From positions 1 through 51,292 of the forward strand of contig JAEWAX010000140.1 in the NCBI GenBank assembly GCA_023391425.1: a stretch of 51,292 nucleotides of DNA, read 5' to 3'. A program made the position numbers and the translations under genes. This document shows positions 26,901 to 35,861 of this stretch, one piece after another; within the stretch, counting starts at the first letter, position 1; every line of letters starts with the position of its first letter. Below the pieces are notes generated by a model. That model was given only the letters and a program-made list of their open reading frames with translations, was not told the DNA's origin and ran no database searches. This DNA is from Bacillota bacterium (GTDB lineage Bacteria; Bacillota; Clostridia; Acetivibrionales; DSM-1351).

Positions 26901-27401
26901 GTGGATATATTTAGCTTCATTACGCAAATTAGTGTAATCCAAGGCCTAGTTCTAATTATTGGTGTTATTTTGGTAATAGTAGAGATGTTCCATCCAGGTT
27001 TTGGTGCTCCTGGAATCACCGGCTCAATTCTCATCGTGATTGGAATAGTACTTATAGCAAAAACATTCCAACAAGCTTTGATTTTAATAATCCTTATATT
27101 AGCTGTATTGGGAATAGCATTAAGTATCATCCTTCACTCAGCTACCAAAGGAAAATTATCAAGGTCACCACTTATTCTAAAACACGAACAACAGAAAGAA
27201 ACTGGCTATATTGGGATAGAAGATCTTGAGTTTTTCCTTGGCAAAGAAGGAATCAGTTCTACTGTTTTAAGGCCATCCGGGGTAGCCGACTTTGATGGTG
27301 TAAAAATTGATGTAGTATCAGAAGGAGCATTTATTCCTCAAAATAGAAAAGTTAAGGTAATAAAAGTAGTTGGTAGGAGTATACTTGTTAGGGAATTATA
27401 A
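26901..27401 (+). CDS. NfeD-family membrane protein
   Basis: A 166-residue short NfeD protein lacking the ClpP-like protease domain of long forms. Three membrane helices lie in the first 80 residues, with the family loop EMFHPGFGAPGITG (about 29-42). The C-terminal part (from about 115: RPSGVADFDGVKIDVVSEG) is the OB-fold NfeD domain, ending VVGRSILVREL. The start is GTG at 26901, after AAGGGGG. Short NfeD proteins are encoded beside flotillins and are thought to help organise FloA membrane assemblies, which fits the floA gene 70 bases downstream. Confidence 0.88.
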   Translation: MDIFSFITQISVIQGLVLIIGVILVIVEMFHPGFGAPGITGSILIVIGIVLIAKTFQQALILIILILAVLGIALSIILHSATKGKLSRSPLILKHEQQKETGYIGIEDLEFFLGKEGISSTVLRPSGVADFDGVKIDVVSEGAFIPQNRKVKVIKVVGRSILVREL

Positions 27402-27471
27402 TTGTATGTTTTATTATTTATTATCAGTTTTTTAAATTAATATAAGTTTACTAATAAAAAGGAGGATTTTT

Positions 27472-28473
27472 ATGAATTCAAATTCAATAGGTTTAATCAT
27501 TATCATTGGAGCAATTGCATTGTTTTTTGCCTTGTTTTTCAGCCTAGTGCCTGTAGGTCTATGGATCTCCGCACTGGCTGCAAATGTAAAAGTAAGTATT
27601 TTCAATCTTATAGGTATGAAACTAAGAAGGGTAAAGCCCGATAGAATTGTAATTCCCCTTATAAAGGCAATTAAAGGAGGAATCAATCTTAATGTTAACC
27701 AACTAGAAGCTCACTACCTTGCCGGAGGAAATGTTGATACAGTAGTAGATGCTCTTATAGCTGCACACAGAGCCAACATGGATCTTCCCTTTGAAAGGGC
27801 TGCAGCTATTGATCTTGCAGGTCGAAATGTTTTAGAAGCGGTTAAAATGAGTGTAAACCCTAAGGTTATCGAAACCCCAAATGTGTCTGCAGTTGCAAAA
27901 GATGGAATTGAGCTTTTGGCTAAAGCCAGAGTAACTGTAAGAGCAAACCTTGACAGACTAATCGGTGGAGCCGGCGAGACTACTGTACTGGCGAGGGTCG
28001 GTGAGGGTATTGTAACAACTGTAGGTAGCGCATTTTCACATAAAGAAGTACTTGAAAATCCAGATAAAATATCTCAAACAGTACTTTCAAAAGGTCTGGA
28101 TGCAGGAACAGCTTTTGAAATCCTGTCAATTGATATAGCAGACGTCGATGTTGGTAGAAACATAGGCGCTCAGCTTCAAACTCTTCAGGCTGAAGCTGAT
28201 AAAAATATAGCACAGGCTAAAGCGGAAGAAAGAAGGGCTATGGCCGTTGCTAAAGAACAGGAAATGAAAGCCGCAGTCCAAGAGATGAGAGCAAAGGTTG
28301 TTGAAGCTGAAGCTAGCGTACCACAAGCACTGGCCTATGCATTAAAGGAAGGAAAGATTGGCGTAATGGATTATTATAATTTACAGAATGTAATAGCTGA
28401 TACCCAGATGAGGGATACCATATCTAAAGTAGGTAAGCCTGAAGTTCCAGAAAGTATTGAAAATAAAGCATAA
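27472..28473 (+). CDS. floA: Flotillin-like protein FloA
   Basis: A 333-residue flotillin-like scaffold that forms membrane microdomains and affects membrane fluidity, secretion and signalling. The N-terminal hydrophobic hairpin (about 5-35) is followed by a PHB-like domain (LRRVKPDRIVIPLIKAIKGG, LEAHYLAGGNVDTVVDALI), then the coiled Ala/Glu-rich stretch around 230-290 (AEADKNIAQAKAEERRAMAV) and the conserved KIGVMDYYNLQNVIADTQMR near the end. Length and motifs match B. subtilis YqfA/FloA closely. AAGGAGG precedes the ATG. It is cotranscribed with nfeD and, unusually, lies between genes for a kinase and a response regulator. Confidence 0.93.
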   Translation: MNSNSIGLIIIIGAIALFFALFFSLVPVGLWISALAANVKVSIFNLIGMKLRRVKPDRIVIPLIKAIKGGINLNVNQLEAHYLAGGNVDTVVDALIAAHRANMDLPFERAAAIDLAGRNVLEAVKMSVNPKVIETPNVSAVAKDGIELLAKARVTVRANLDRLIGGAGETTVLARVGEGIVTTVGSAFSHKEVLENPDKISQTVLSKGLDAGTAFEILSIDIADVDVGRNIGAQLQTLQAEADKNIAQAKAEERRAMAVAKEQEMKAAVQEMRAKVVEAEASVPQALAYALKEGKIGVMDYYNLQNVIADTQMRDTISKVGKPEVPESIENKA

Positions 28474-28554
28474 TATGAATTACGTTCTGGAAACAATTGA
28501 TACAAAATCATATTATGCACCTGACGTTTTATCCAATAAAGGAGTGAGACTATT

Positions 28555-28959
28555 TTGAAGGGAATGAATTATTTTATGCCTCTAGCAATGGGGGCTAATA
28601 AACTTGATCCCACAGATCCTAATATTTTGAAGGCTATAGCTGGTGAAATGATTAAATCAAATAGCAATTTCGCTGTTTCAGAGAACTCGTCTGAAAATTC
28701 AACTACACCAGAGGACTTAGCTACAGTTCAAGCCATACCTAAAAAGACTGATGCACCTAGTAATTCAGGTGTATTGAATAATTTAAGTGCATCGAAAAAT
28801 TTAGGTGTATCGAAGAACACAAATGTACCTAATGAAATAAATATAGTTTCAGATTTAATTAATAACAACTTAGTACAAGGATTCATAATGTCAGAAATAC
28901 TTGGTTCCCCTAAGGCAAAAAAATCGAGAGGTAATACTATATGGAAATCAAGGTTCTGA
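28555..28959 (+). CDS. Hypothetical protein downstream of floA
   Basis: A 134-residue hydrophilic protein of unknown function. It starts at a TTG at 28555, ten bases after AAGGAG, or at the ATG three codons later. The first 35 residues look ordered (FMPLAMGANKLDPTDPNILKA), the middle is a Ser/Asn/Thr-rich linker with a weak repeat NLSASKNLGVSKNTNVPN, and the C-terminus (VSDLINNNLVQGFIMSEILG) is an amphipathic helix followed by basic residues. Its last 19 bases overlap the response-regulator start, so translation is coupled. It may be a flotillin- or kinase-associated adaptor (inference from position only). Confidence 0.6.
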   Translation: MKGMNYFMPLAMGANKLDPTDPNILKAIAGEMIKSNSNFAVSENSSENSTTPEDLATVQAIPKKTDAPSNSGVLNNLSASKNLGVSKNTNVPNEINIVSDLINNNLVQGFIMSEILGSPKAKKSRGNTIWKSRF

Positions 28960-29684
28960 TTATTGATGATGATGAAGGTATGCGATTAGTATTAAAAAAA
29001 ATAATAAATAAAACTGAAGGTTTTGAATTGGTTGGTGAGGCTGATAGCGGGGAAACCGGCTTTAGCCTCGCTGAAGCCCTTTGCCCCCAAATAGTCTTTT
29101 TAGATGTGGAAATGCCCTGTATGGGTGGTATTGAGTGTGCAAAAAAAATTATTGATATTGCTCCTAAGACCTTTATCATTTTTGCAACTGCACACGAAAA
29201 CTATATGTCGGAAGCTTTTGAGGTTTATGCATCTGATTATCTGATAAAGCCCTTTAAAATTGATAGAATACGTACTACACTCGAACGTATTAAAGAAATT
29301 TTTATAAATAAGAATGAATTTATGCCAAAACACTCCACATACAATAAGGATAGCCTTGCTAAGCTTGTAATTAAAAATAAGGAAGGTACTAGCTTCATTG
29401 ATTGTAAAGATATTATTTTTATTGAGCGTGAAAAAAACAATACAATAATTCATATTGTCAATGAAAGAATAACATCATCCGAAAGTTTAAGTAAGATTGA
29501 GGAGCGTTTAGACAAATCACTTTTCTTTAGGAGTCACAAATCTTATATAATTAACCTTTCGATGATCAGCAAAATTTGCCCTTATGGGCGCTGGACATAT
29601 ATTATCAAACTCAAGAATACCGACAAAGATGCACTTCTAACGCATGATAGATATGAATATTTAGAAAAGTTATTTCGTATATAG
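28941..29684 (+). CDS. LytTR-family response regulator
   Basis: A 247-residue response regulator. The receiver domain (1-120) has the acidic pocket DDD (9-11) and phosphoacceptor D55 in VFLDVEMP, with K103-type lysine in LIKPFK. The LytTR DNA-binding domain (about 142-247) shows FIDCKDIIFIEREKNNTIIH, FFRSHKSYIINLSMI and YEYLEKLF. It is the probable partner of the kinase at 25900, although three genes lie between them. The start overlaps the upstream gene by 19 bases. Targets are unknown; LytTR proteins bind paired direct repeats upstream of promoters. Confidence 0.88.
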   Translation: MEIKVLIIDDDEGMRLVLKKIINKTEGFELVGEADSGETGFSLAEALCPQIVFLDVEMPCMGGIECAKKIIDIAPKTFIIFATAHENYMSEAFEVYASDYLIKPFKIDRIRTTLERIKEIFINKNEFMPKHSTYNKDSLAKLVIKNKEGTSFIDCKDIIFIEREKNNTIIHIVNERITSSESLSKIEERLDKSLFFRSHKSYIINLSMISKICPYGRWTYIIKLKNTDKDALLTHDRYEYLEKLFRI

Positions 29685-29734
29685 TTCAAATTTATCTTGT
29701 CCGAAGTATATAAATCAACTAAAAAGACCGTGAC

Positions 29735-30958
29735 TCAGGGATTATCTCTAATAAGAGGCATACTCATACATCTTGGACCTCCACGGCCTCTGGACAACTC
29801 ATAGGAATCAAACTCAAGAACTTCAATGTTATTCTTTCTAAGTACATTATTTGTTATTTGATTTCGATTGTAGCAGATGACTTTTCCTGGAGAAACTGCT
29901 AGGGTATTACTACCATCGCTCCACTGCTCTCTGCTGGCTGCGATGCGGTCACCGTCCCCACATCTTATAAGATTTACCGCTGACAAATTCAGATGTTCCT
30001 TCAATATAGATGGTAAATCTCTATGTTCATATTTGATATTAAGCTCTTTACTTCTTCCTCTGGTAATACTATAAACATCTAACGGTTCCTCAATACCCGG
30101 ATATATGGTAAACTGGTCATAATCAACCATGGTAAATACAGTGTCTAAGTGCATATAAGCCCTTGTTTTAGGTATATCAAATGCAAGTACTGTATTAAAA
30201 CAATCTTCCGAATTAAAAAGATTTTGAGCTACTCTTTCAACAGCTATTGAACTGGTTCTATCACTAATCCCTATAGCCACAACCTTATCTGAAAGAACTA
30301 ATATATCTCCACCCTCTATTGGATGTGTTTTATCTCTGTTATACCATCTAGGTACATTTTTAAACCTAGGATGATAATTAAAAATATATTTAGCGAATAT
30401 AGTTTCTCTGTTTCTAGTCTCATTTGACATAACATTTAAAGAAATTCCTTTCCCTATAGCTGCAAATGGATCTCTTTGAAAAAACATATTTGGTATCGGA
30501 TCAAGATAGAAAGGATAAGGATTCTTAACCATATCACCTAGTGATTTTGGTTTAATATGTTTTAAATCTTCCTGTCTGACACCAGCGATACATTTTTCTA
30601 CAAACTCCTTTGAAGAAAAAGCACTGAAAAGCTCTTTTACTGCTTCTTGGAGCCCTTGCGTAACAACTTTTCCTTCTACCATAAATTCCATTAAAAAATC
30701 TTCCCTGACTATTGGATCTTTTAAAATATCAGCCATTAAATCAGTAAGATAAAGAACTTCTACTCCTTCACTTCTGAGAATCTCAGCAAACTGATTATGT
30801 TCTCTTCGAGCCTGTTCCAAATATACTATTTCATCAAATAAAAGCCTTCTTAAGTAATCCGGAACTATATTTTCTACTTCGGCACCAGGGCAGTGAAGAA
30901 GAACTGTTTTTAACTTACCAATTTCACTATATACAGAAATACTTTTGTCTAAAGGCAT
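29735..30958 (-). CDS. arcA: Arginine deiminase
   Basis: Converts arginine to citrulline and ammonia, the first step of the arginine deiminase pathway. The 407-residue length is normal. Catalytic residues are in place: D163 in QRDPF, E215 in IEGGD, H270 in MHLDTVF, and nucleophile C397 in GGPRCMSMP. The ATG at 30958 has GGAGG five bases upstream. No ornithine carbamoyltransferase, carbamate kinase or antiporter gene lies nearby, so either the pathway is split or the enzyme is used for acid protection or nitrogen supply. A divergent paralogue lies at 36599, on the far side of the hydrogenase operon. Confidence 0.94.
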   Translation of the reverse strand: MPLDKSISVYSEIGKLKTVLLHCPGAEVENIVPDYLRRLLFDEIVYLEQARREHNQFAEILRSEGVEVLYLTDLMADILKDPIVREDFLMEFMVEGKVVTQGLQEAVKELFSAFSSKEFVEKCIAGVRQEDLKHIKPKSLGDMVKNPYPFYLDPIPNMFFQRDPFAAIGKGISLNVMSNETRNRETIFAKYIFNYHPRFKNVPRWYNRDKTHPIEGGDILVLSDKVVAIGISDRTSSIAVERVAQNLFNSEDCFNTVLAFDIPKTRAYMHLDTVFTMVDYDQFTIYPGIEEPLDVYSITRGRSKELNIKYEHRDLPSILKEHLNLSAVNLIRCGDGDRIAASREQWSDGSNTLAVSPGKVICYNRNQITNNVLRKNNIEVLEFDSYELSRGRGGPRCMSMPLIRDNP

Positions 30959-31122
30959 ATATACCTCCATTAAATTGTTATGTAAAATGATTATACTTTT
31001 AGAATACTTTTTTAAACATTCCCTATATATAGTTCTCTTTATAAAGTTTGATTATTCCAAATAAACTCCTTACGTCTAACTTTTATTTTATCTTATGGTT
31101 TTATGCATCTGCACAGCAATTA

Positions 31123-31142
31123 GTTCATATTATATTATGAAC
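31123..31142. promoter_or_regulatory. Palindromic operator candidate in the arcA-ldcA gap
   Basis: GTTCATATTATATTATGAAC has perfect 7-bp arms around six bases. A weaker related pair, TTCATAATTAT with AATTATTATGA, follows at about 31154-31182. They lie mid-way in the 354-base divergent gap between arcA and the LD-carboxypeptidase gene, which holds no gene. A TTCATAT half-site also occurs in the palindrome at 47251. Confidence 0.4.
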
Positions 31143-31312
31143 TAATGTCAAGGAGTTCATAATTATCACTAAGAATTATTATGACTTACAAAAATGAACT
31201 ATAACACTATACACATTACTTTGGATAGAATACTCTAAACAAATACAAAATTAATTTATTATAATTAATAACACCTGATAGCTTGTAAAAATAATTGATT
31301 GAGGTTATCTAT

Positions 31313-32233
31313 ATGGCAGTTGCACCACCTATGTTACAAATTGGAGATACTATTGGAATAGTTACGTTAGGAAGCCCACTAAGCAAAGAGGTAATTGATC
31401 AAAGAATCTCATACCTACAAAGCTTTGGCTATAATACTGTCGTTGGAACGTACGTTTACTCAAGTACTGGTTTTTTAGCTGGCACAGATCAGCAAAGAGC
31501 CTCAGATTTGATGAGTATGTTTCAGAACAAGGATGTAAAGGCTATCCTACCTGTTAGAGGGGGCGTGGGAGTGGCTGGTATCCTTCCTTATTTAGATTAT
31601 AATATTATAAGAGAAAACCCTAAAATTATTAGCGGCTATAGTGATATTACAGTTTTATTAAATACACTATATCAATTAACAGATTTAATAACCTTTCAAA
31701 GCCTTTTACTTATTGATTTTAATTCTATGACACCGTTATACAATTTCAATCAATTTTTTTCAGTCACATCATCAGCTGCATCTCCAAAACAAATTCTAAA
31801 CCCTCCTGATATACCTCTTGTGAGCAGAGTAATGGGTAACGTCACTGGTGTTTTGGTAGGTGGAAATTTAACATCATTTATTGGGACTTTAGGAACTCCA
31901 TATGAAACAGATACTCGAGGTAAAATTCTTTTAATTGAGGATACACATGAGCCAATAAGTATCGTTTATCGATACATAAATCATTTAAAACTGGCAGGTA
32001 AATTGAGTGATTGTATTGGGATAATTATGGGAGAATGTACTGGTTGCTTTGACAATTACAACACATCGTATGAGGACCTTATTAATTATGTGATGGTACC
32101 CTTAGGCAAACCACTTATGACAAACCTTACAACAGCACATGGGTACTATAAGGCTGCTTTGCCAATCGGCGCAAGAATTAATCTTAATACAATAAATAAT
32201 ACTATAACCATACTTGAGCCTACTGTTGTGTAA
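31313..32233 (+). CDS. S66-family LD-carboxypeptidase
   Basis: A 306-residue serine peptidase that removes the terminal D-alanine from muropeptides after an L,D bond during wall recycling. Family features: the catalytic serine S110 in ISGYSDIT, the oxyanion-side RGGVGVAGILP (82-92), E209 in LLIEDTHEP, and H276 in TTAHGYY. There is no signal peptide, so it is cytoplasmic like LdcA. The ATG at 31313 follows GAGGT. MccF-like peptidases share this fold, and substrate cannot be separated from sequence alone. It stands alone, divergent from arcA and convergent with the hydrogenase operon. Confidence 0.85.
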   Translation: MAVAPPMLQIGDTIGIVTLGSPLSKEVIDQRISYLQSFGYNTVVGTYVYSSTGFLAGTDQQRASDLMSMFQNKDVKAILPVRGGVGVAGILPYLDYNIIRENPKIISGYSDITVLLNTLYQLTDLITFQSLLLIDFNSMTPLYNFNQFFSVTSSAASPKQILNPPDIPLVSRVMGNVTGVLVGGNLTSFIGTLGTPYETDTRGKILLIEDTHEPISIVYRYINHLKLAGKLSDCIGIIMGECTGCFDNYNTSYEDLINYVMVPLGKPLMTNLTTAHGYYKAALPIGARINLNTINNTITILEPTVV

Positions 32234-32269
32234 TATTTGAGAAACTTATAGTTACCCTTTTAGCAAAAC

Positions 32270-32312
32270 AAAGTCAAGTTCGTTTAACTATAGACGTAAG
32301 GAACTTGACTTT
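32270..32312. terminator. Terminator between LD-carboxypeptidase and hydA
   Basis: AAAGTCAAGTTC (32270-32281) pairs perfectly with GAACTTGACTTT (32301-32312), followed on the plus strand by TT. It separates two convergent genes. Confidence 0.7.
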
Positions 32313-32333
32313 TTACACTTCACTGAAAATAGT

Positions 32334-34118
32334 TTAGATTCTTTCCCTCTCTTCAAAATGTGTATGAAGAAGTTTATGCGCCTTTTCTCCAAAGGGTTCT
32401 CCAAGATAATTTTTATATAGTTCGAGTATTTCCTGATTCTCATGAGATTTTCTAATTTTTTTACTTCTGTCTTCTTCATAAATGGCTTCTCTACGTTTCT
32501 TGATAATCTCATCATTACCATGATGGTAAGGTTGTCCGCCTCCAGCTACACACCCACCGGGACAAGCCATGATTTCGATAGCATGATAATTTGCTTTTCC
32601 ATCCCTGATATCCTCCAGTATATGGCGTGCATTTCCAAGACCACTGGCGATTCCGATGTTTAGCTCCTGATCACCTATTTTTACAGTAGCCTTTCGAACA
32701 CCCTCCATTCCTCTTAGTTCCTCGAACTCAACATTTTCAAGAGATTTACCAGTAATCCACTCGGATGCTGTGCGTAATGCTGCCTCTATAACTCCTCCAG
32801 CCGAGCCGAATATCACAGATGCTCCAGTTGTTTCTCCTAAAGGACTATCAAATTCACTGTCCGGCAACATGGTAAATTCTATTCCTGCTTCCCTAATCAT
32901 TGCTCCAAGCTCACGAGTTGTTACTACAATATCCACATTATTATTTTCATCCTTTGTCAACTCAGGACGTTTAGCCTCAGCTTTTTTTGCTATACATGGC
33001 ATAACGGATACCATTACGATGTTATCTGGATCTATTCCCTTCTTTTGCGCATAATAAGTTTTCGCAATAGTTCCTAGCATAATGTGAGGTGATTTGCAAG
33101 TTGATGGAACATGGATTAACTCTGGAAATTGGTGTTCAATAAACTTTACCCATGCAGGGCAGCAATTTGTCAATATAGGAAGATTTTTATTGTTTTTGAG
33201 ACGATATATTAGCTCGGAAGCTTCCTCCATAATGGTGAGGTCTGCACCGAAATCGGTATCAAATACAGCATCGAACCCCATCCGTTTTAGTGCTGTTACC
33301 ATTTTACCAGTGACAATCGTCCCTGCTTCCATTCCAAATAGTTCCCCCAGTGCAACACGAATTGCAGGAGCAGTCTGTACAATTACATACTTATCAGGAT
33401 CGTTTATTGCCTCCCATACTTTATCGCAATGATAAGCTTCGGTTAGAGCTGCTGTCGGACAAACCTGTACACATTGTCCGCAGTATGTGCAGGAGGATTC
33501 AACCATTGGTATGTTAGCAAATGGGCCAACAAAGGCTTCAAATCCCCGGCCAATGCCTGAAAGAATTCCACAGGTTTGTACCTCATTACAGGCAGTTTCA
33601 CAGCGCCTGCAGTAAATACACTTATTTGCATCTTTTACTATAGCATCACTGGACATATCCTTGGGATAGCTCATTCTTTCACCTTCCCAACGGATTTCTC
33701 TTACATTGAGTTCTTCAGCAAGGGCTTGAAGCTCACATTCCAGATTTTTGGGACATGTAAAGCATTCATTTGGGTGGTTAGACAGAAGTAGTTCTACTGC
33801 CATCCTTCTAGCTGAGATAGCCCGTCTGGTATCTGTCCGTACCGCCATCCCTTCCTGCACTTTGGTAACACAGGAGGGTACAAGCTTGTTTCTGTTAAAC
33901 CTTTGGTCTACTGCTTCTACCATGCAAACCCTACAGGAAGCGGTTTTGTTATACAATTGAAAATTATGCAAATCCAGATGGCAAAGCGTTGGGATTTTTA
34001 CCCCTGCCTTATGTGCTGCCTCAAGGATTGTTATTCCTTCAGTGACGTCCAGCTCCTGTTCATTAATACGTATATGCACGGTTTTTTTATTTACATTATC
34101 ATTCTGGTTTTCGCTCAT
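32334..34118 (-). CDS. hydA: NADH-dependent [FeFe] hydrogenase catalytic subunit HydA
   Basis: Catalytic subunit of a multimeric [FeFe] hydrogenase producing H2 in the cytoplasm. The 594 residues hold, in order: an N-terminal [2Fe-2S] domain (C46, C62, C65, C83), the His-Cys3 [4Fe-4S] site (H115, C119, C122, C128), two [4Fe-4S] ferredoxin sites (C167/170/173/177 and C210/213/216/220) and the H-cluster domain. H-cluster motifs are TNCCPAW (318-323), MPCIAKKAE (373-381) and MACPGGCVAGGGQP (517-530), so all ligands are intact. It starts 15 bases after hydB. Maturases HydE, HydF and HydG are not in the window. Domain content matches NADH-linked, typically electron-bifurcating, clostridial enzymes. 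Confidence 0.96.
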   Translation of the reverse strand: MSENQNDNVNKKTVHIRINEQELDVTEGITILEAAHKAGVKIPTLCHLDLHNFQLYNKTASCRVCMVEAVDQRFNRNKLVPSCVTKVQEGMAVRTDTRRAISARRMAVELLLSNHPNECFTCPKNLECELQALAEELNVREIRWEGERMSYPKDMSSDAIVKDANKCIYCRRCETACNEVQTCGILSGIGRGFEAFVGPFANIPMVESSCTYCGQCVQVCPTAALTEAYHCDKVWEAINDPDKYVIVQTAPAIRVALGELFGMEAGTIVTGKMVTALKRMGFDAVFDTDFGADLTIMEEASELIYRLKNNKNLPILTNCCPAWVKFIEHQFPELIHVPSTCKSPHIMLGTIAKTYYAQKKGIDPDNIVMVSVMPCIAKKAEAKRPELTKDENNNVDIVVTTRELGAMIREAGIEFTMLPDSEFDSPLGETTGASVIFGSAGGVIEAALRTASEWITGKSLENVEFEELRGMEGVRKATVKIGDQELNIGIASGLGNARHILEDIRDGKANYHAIEIMACPGGCVAGGGQPYHHGNDEIIKKRREAIYEEDRSKKIRKSHENQEILELYKNYLGEPFGEKAHKLLHTHFEERERI

Positions 34119-34133
34119 TTTTTCACCGCCGTT

Positions 34134-35861
34134 TTATGATTTCATGCCTACTTTATTTTTGGGAACAAACTTCCCTTCTCCATGTGGATGATCTACATCT
34201 TTCACGAAATCTAAATATTCATTCCAAAAGTGTTTCATAGTACTAAGAACTGGGTTAGGGGCTGTTTGGCAAAGTCCACACAATGCGCTGTCCTTGACCA
34301 TATATGTCAGTTGCTTCATTGCATCCAAATCCGCCATCGTAGCTTTTCCTGATGTTACCTTGACAAGCATTTCAAAAAGTCTTTTAGTACCAATACGGCC
34401 TGGACCACATCTTCCACATGCCTCATCCATTGTAAACTCAAGATAAAACTTGGCTATGTTAACCATATTATCGTCTTCATCCATGACAATCATGCCGCCA
34501 GAGCCCATCATAGTACCTATAGCCAGAAGGCCGTCATAGTCAATAGGTGTATCAAGATTTTCCTCAGTAATGACACCACCGGAAGGACCTCCTGTTTGCA
34601 CTGCTTTAAACTTTTTCCCGTGGGGTATCCCACCTCCGATGTCAAAAATAATTTCACGAAGGGTCGTTCCCATCGGTATTTCTACCAACCCTACATTATT
34701 TATTTTACCCGCAAGAGCAAAGACCTTTGTGCCCTTGCTTTTCTCAGTACCCATAGCCGCAAACCACTCTGCTCCCTTAACCATAATTACCGGAACATTG
34801 GCGAAGGTCTCGACATTATTTACACAGGTCGGATGTCCCCAGTAGCCCTCTTCAGCAGGATATGGCGGCTTATAATTCGGCTCTCCCCTCTTGCCCTCAC
34901 AGGAGTTTATTAGCGCTGTTTCTTCTCCGCATACAAAGGCACCTGCCCCGTATTTGAGTTTAATATCAAAGTTGAAGCTTGTTCCAAAAATTCCTTTCCC
35001 TAAAAGCCCCATTTCTCTTGCCTGCTGTAATGCTATAGTCAGCCTGTGAATTGCCAAGGGATATTCTGCACGAATATAAACAATTCCCTTATCAGCACCA
35101 ATTGCATATGCACCAATAGCCATAGCCTCTATCACACTATGGGGATCTCCTTCCAAAATACTTCTATCCATGAAAGCACCCGGATCTCCTTCATCAGCAT
35201 TACAAATAATAAACTTTTCTTCATCTCTCTGCTTTCTGGTAATCTCCCACTTTAGTCCTGTTGGAAATCCTCCGCCTCCACGTCCGCGTAGTCCTGACTT
35301 TTTCACGGTTTCAACAACTTCATCCCCAGTCATTTGAGTGAGTGCTCTTCCCAGAGCTTCATAACCACCCATTGCAATATATTCATTGATATCCTCCGGA
35401 TTAATCAACCCGCAGTTTCTTAGTGCAACACGATGCTGCTTTTTATAAAAAGTCATATCTTCCTGAGTATAGACTTTTTCTTTTTTCTGCGGGTCTACAT
35501 ACAAAAGCCTTTCTAATCTGTTGCCTTTCACAATATGTTCGTCTATAATATCTTTTGCATCTTTGGCTCCCACACGGACATAGAATACATTATCAGGTTC
35601 AATCTTAACGATAGGTCCCTGTTCGCAAAAGCCAAAGCACCCTGTCCTAATTACCTTAACTTTCTCTGTCAATCCTCGGGCTTTCAAAATCACTTCCAGG
35701 TTTTTGACGACTTTATCGCTATCGCTTGAAATGCAACCAGTGCCACCGCAGACCAAAATATTTTTATTTGTCTCCGTAGTACCTCTATGTTGTCTTATCT
35801 TAATTTGTCCAGAGGCTTCCTGCTTTACTTTATTTAGCTCCGCTAGGGATCTTATCTGCAT
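34134..35861 (-). CDS. hydB: NADH-binding hydrogenase subunit HydB (NuoF-like), no C-terminal ferredoxin domain
   Basis: Flavin subunit that takes electrons from NADH. It has an N-terminal thioredoxin-like [2Fe-2S] domain (CGGTGC ... CFGFC), then the NuoF core with GLRGRGGGGFPTGLKW (FMN/NADH site), GAGAFVCGEETALINS, and the [4Fe-4S] site CGRCGPGRIGT ... CGLCQTAPNP. The protein ends about 40 residues later with no further cysteines. HydB of well-studied bifurcating enzymes, such as Thermotoga maritima (about 626 residues), continues with a 2[4Fe-4S] domain; this 575-residue protein lacks it. The ATG at 35861 follows AAGGAGG six bases upstream and lies inside the end of hydC, a 32-base overlap. 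Confidence 0.93.
   Translation of the reverse strand: MQIRSLAELNKVKQEASGQIKIRQHRGTTETNKNILVCGGTGCISSDSDKVVKNLEVILKARGLTEKVKVIRTGCFGFCEQGPIVKIEPDNVFYVRVGAKDAKDIIDEHIVKGNRLERLLYVDPQKKEKVYTQEDMTFYKKQHRVALRNCGLINPEDINEYIAMGGYEALGRALTQMTGDEVVETVKKSGLRGRGGGGFPTGLKWEITRKQRDEEKFIICNADEGDPGAFMDRSILEGDPHSVIEAMAIGAYAIGADKGIVYIRAEYPLAIHRLTIALQQAREMGLLGKGIFGTSFNFDIKLKYGAGAFVCGEETALINSCEGKRGEPNYKPPYPAEEGYWGHPTCVNNVETFANVPVIMVKGAEWFAAMGTEKSKGTKVFALAGKINNVGLVEIPMGTTLREIIFDIGGGIPHGKKFKAVQTGGPSGGVITEENLDTPIDYDGLLAIGTMMGSGGMIVMDEDDNMVNIAKFYLEFTMDEACGRCGPGRIGTKRLFEMLVKVTSGKATMADLDAMKQLTYMVKDSALCGLCQTAPNPVLSTMKHFWNEYLDFVKDVDHPHGEGKFVPKNKVGMKS

Noticed and set aside
33094..33432. A 112-codon plus-strand frame antisense to hydA
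   Set aside because: It covers conserved H-cluster-domain codons on the other strand and lacks a start context.
34570..34913. Two overlapping plus-strand frames of 91 and 105 codons inside hydB
   Set aside because: They lie antisense to the highly conserved NuoF core and have no ribosome site; the hydB frame is unambiguous.
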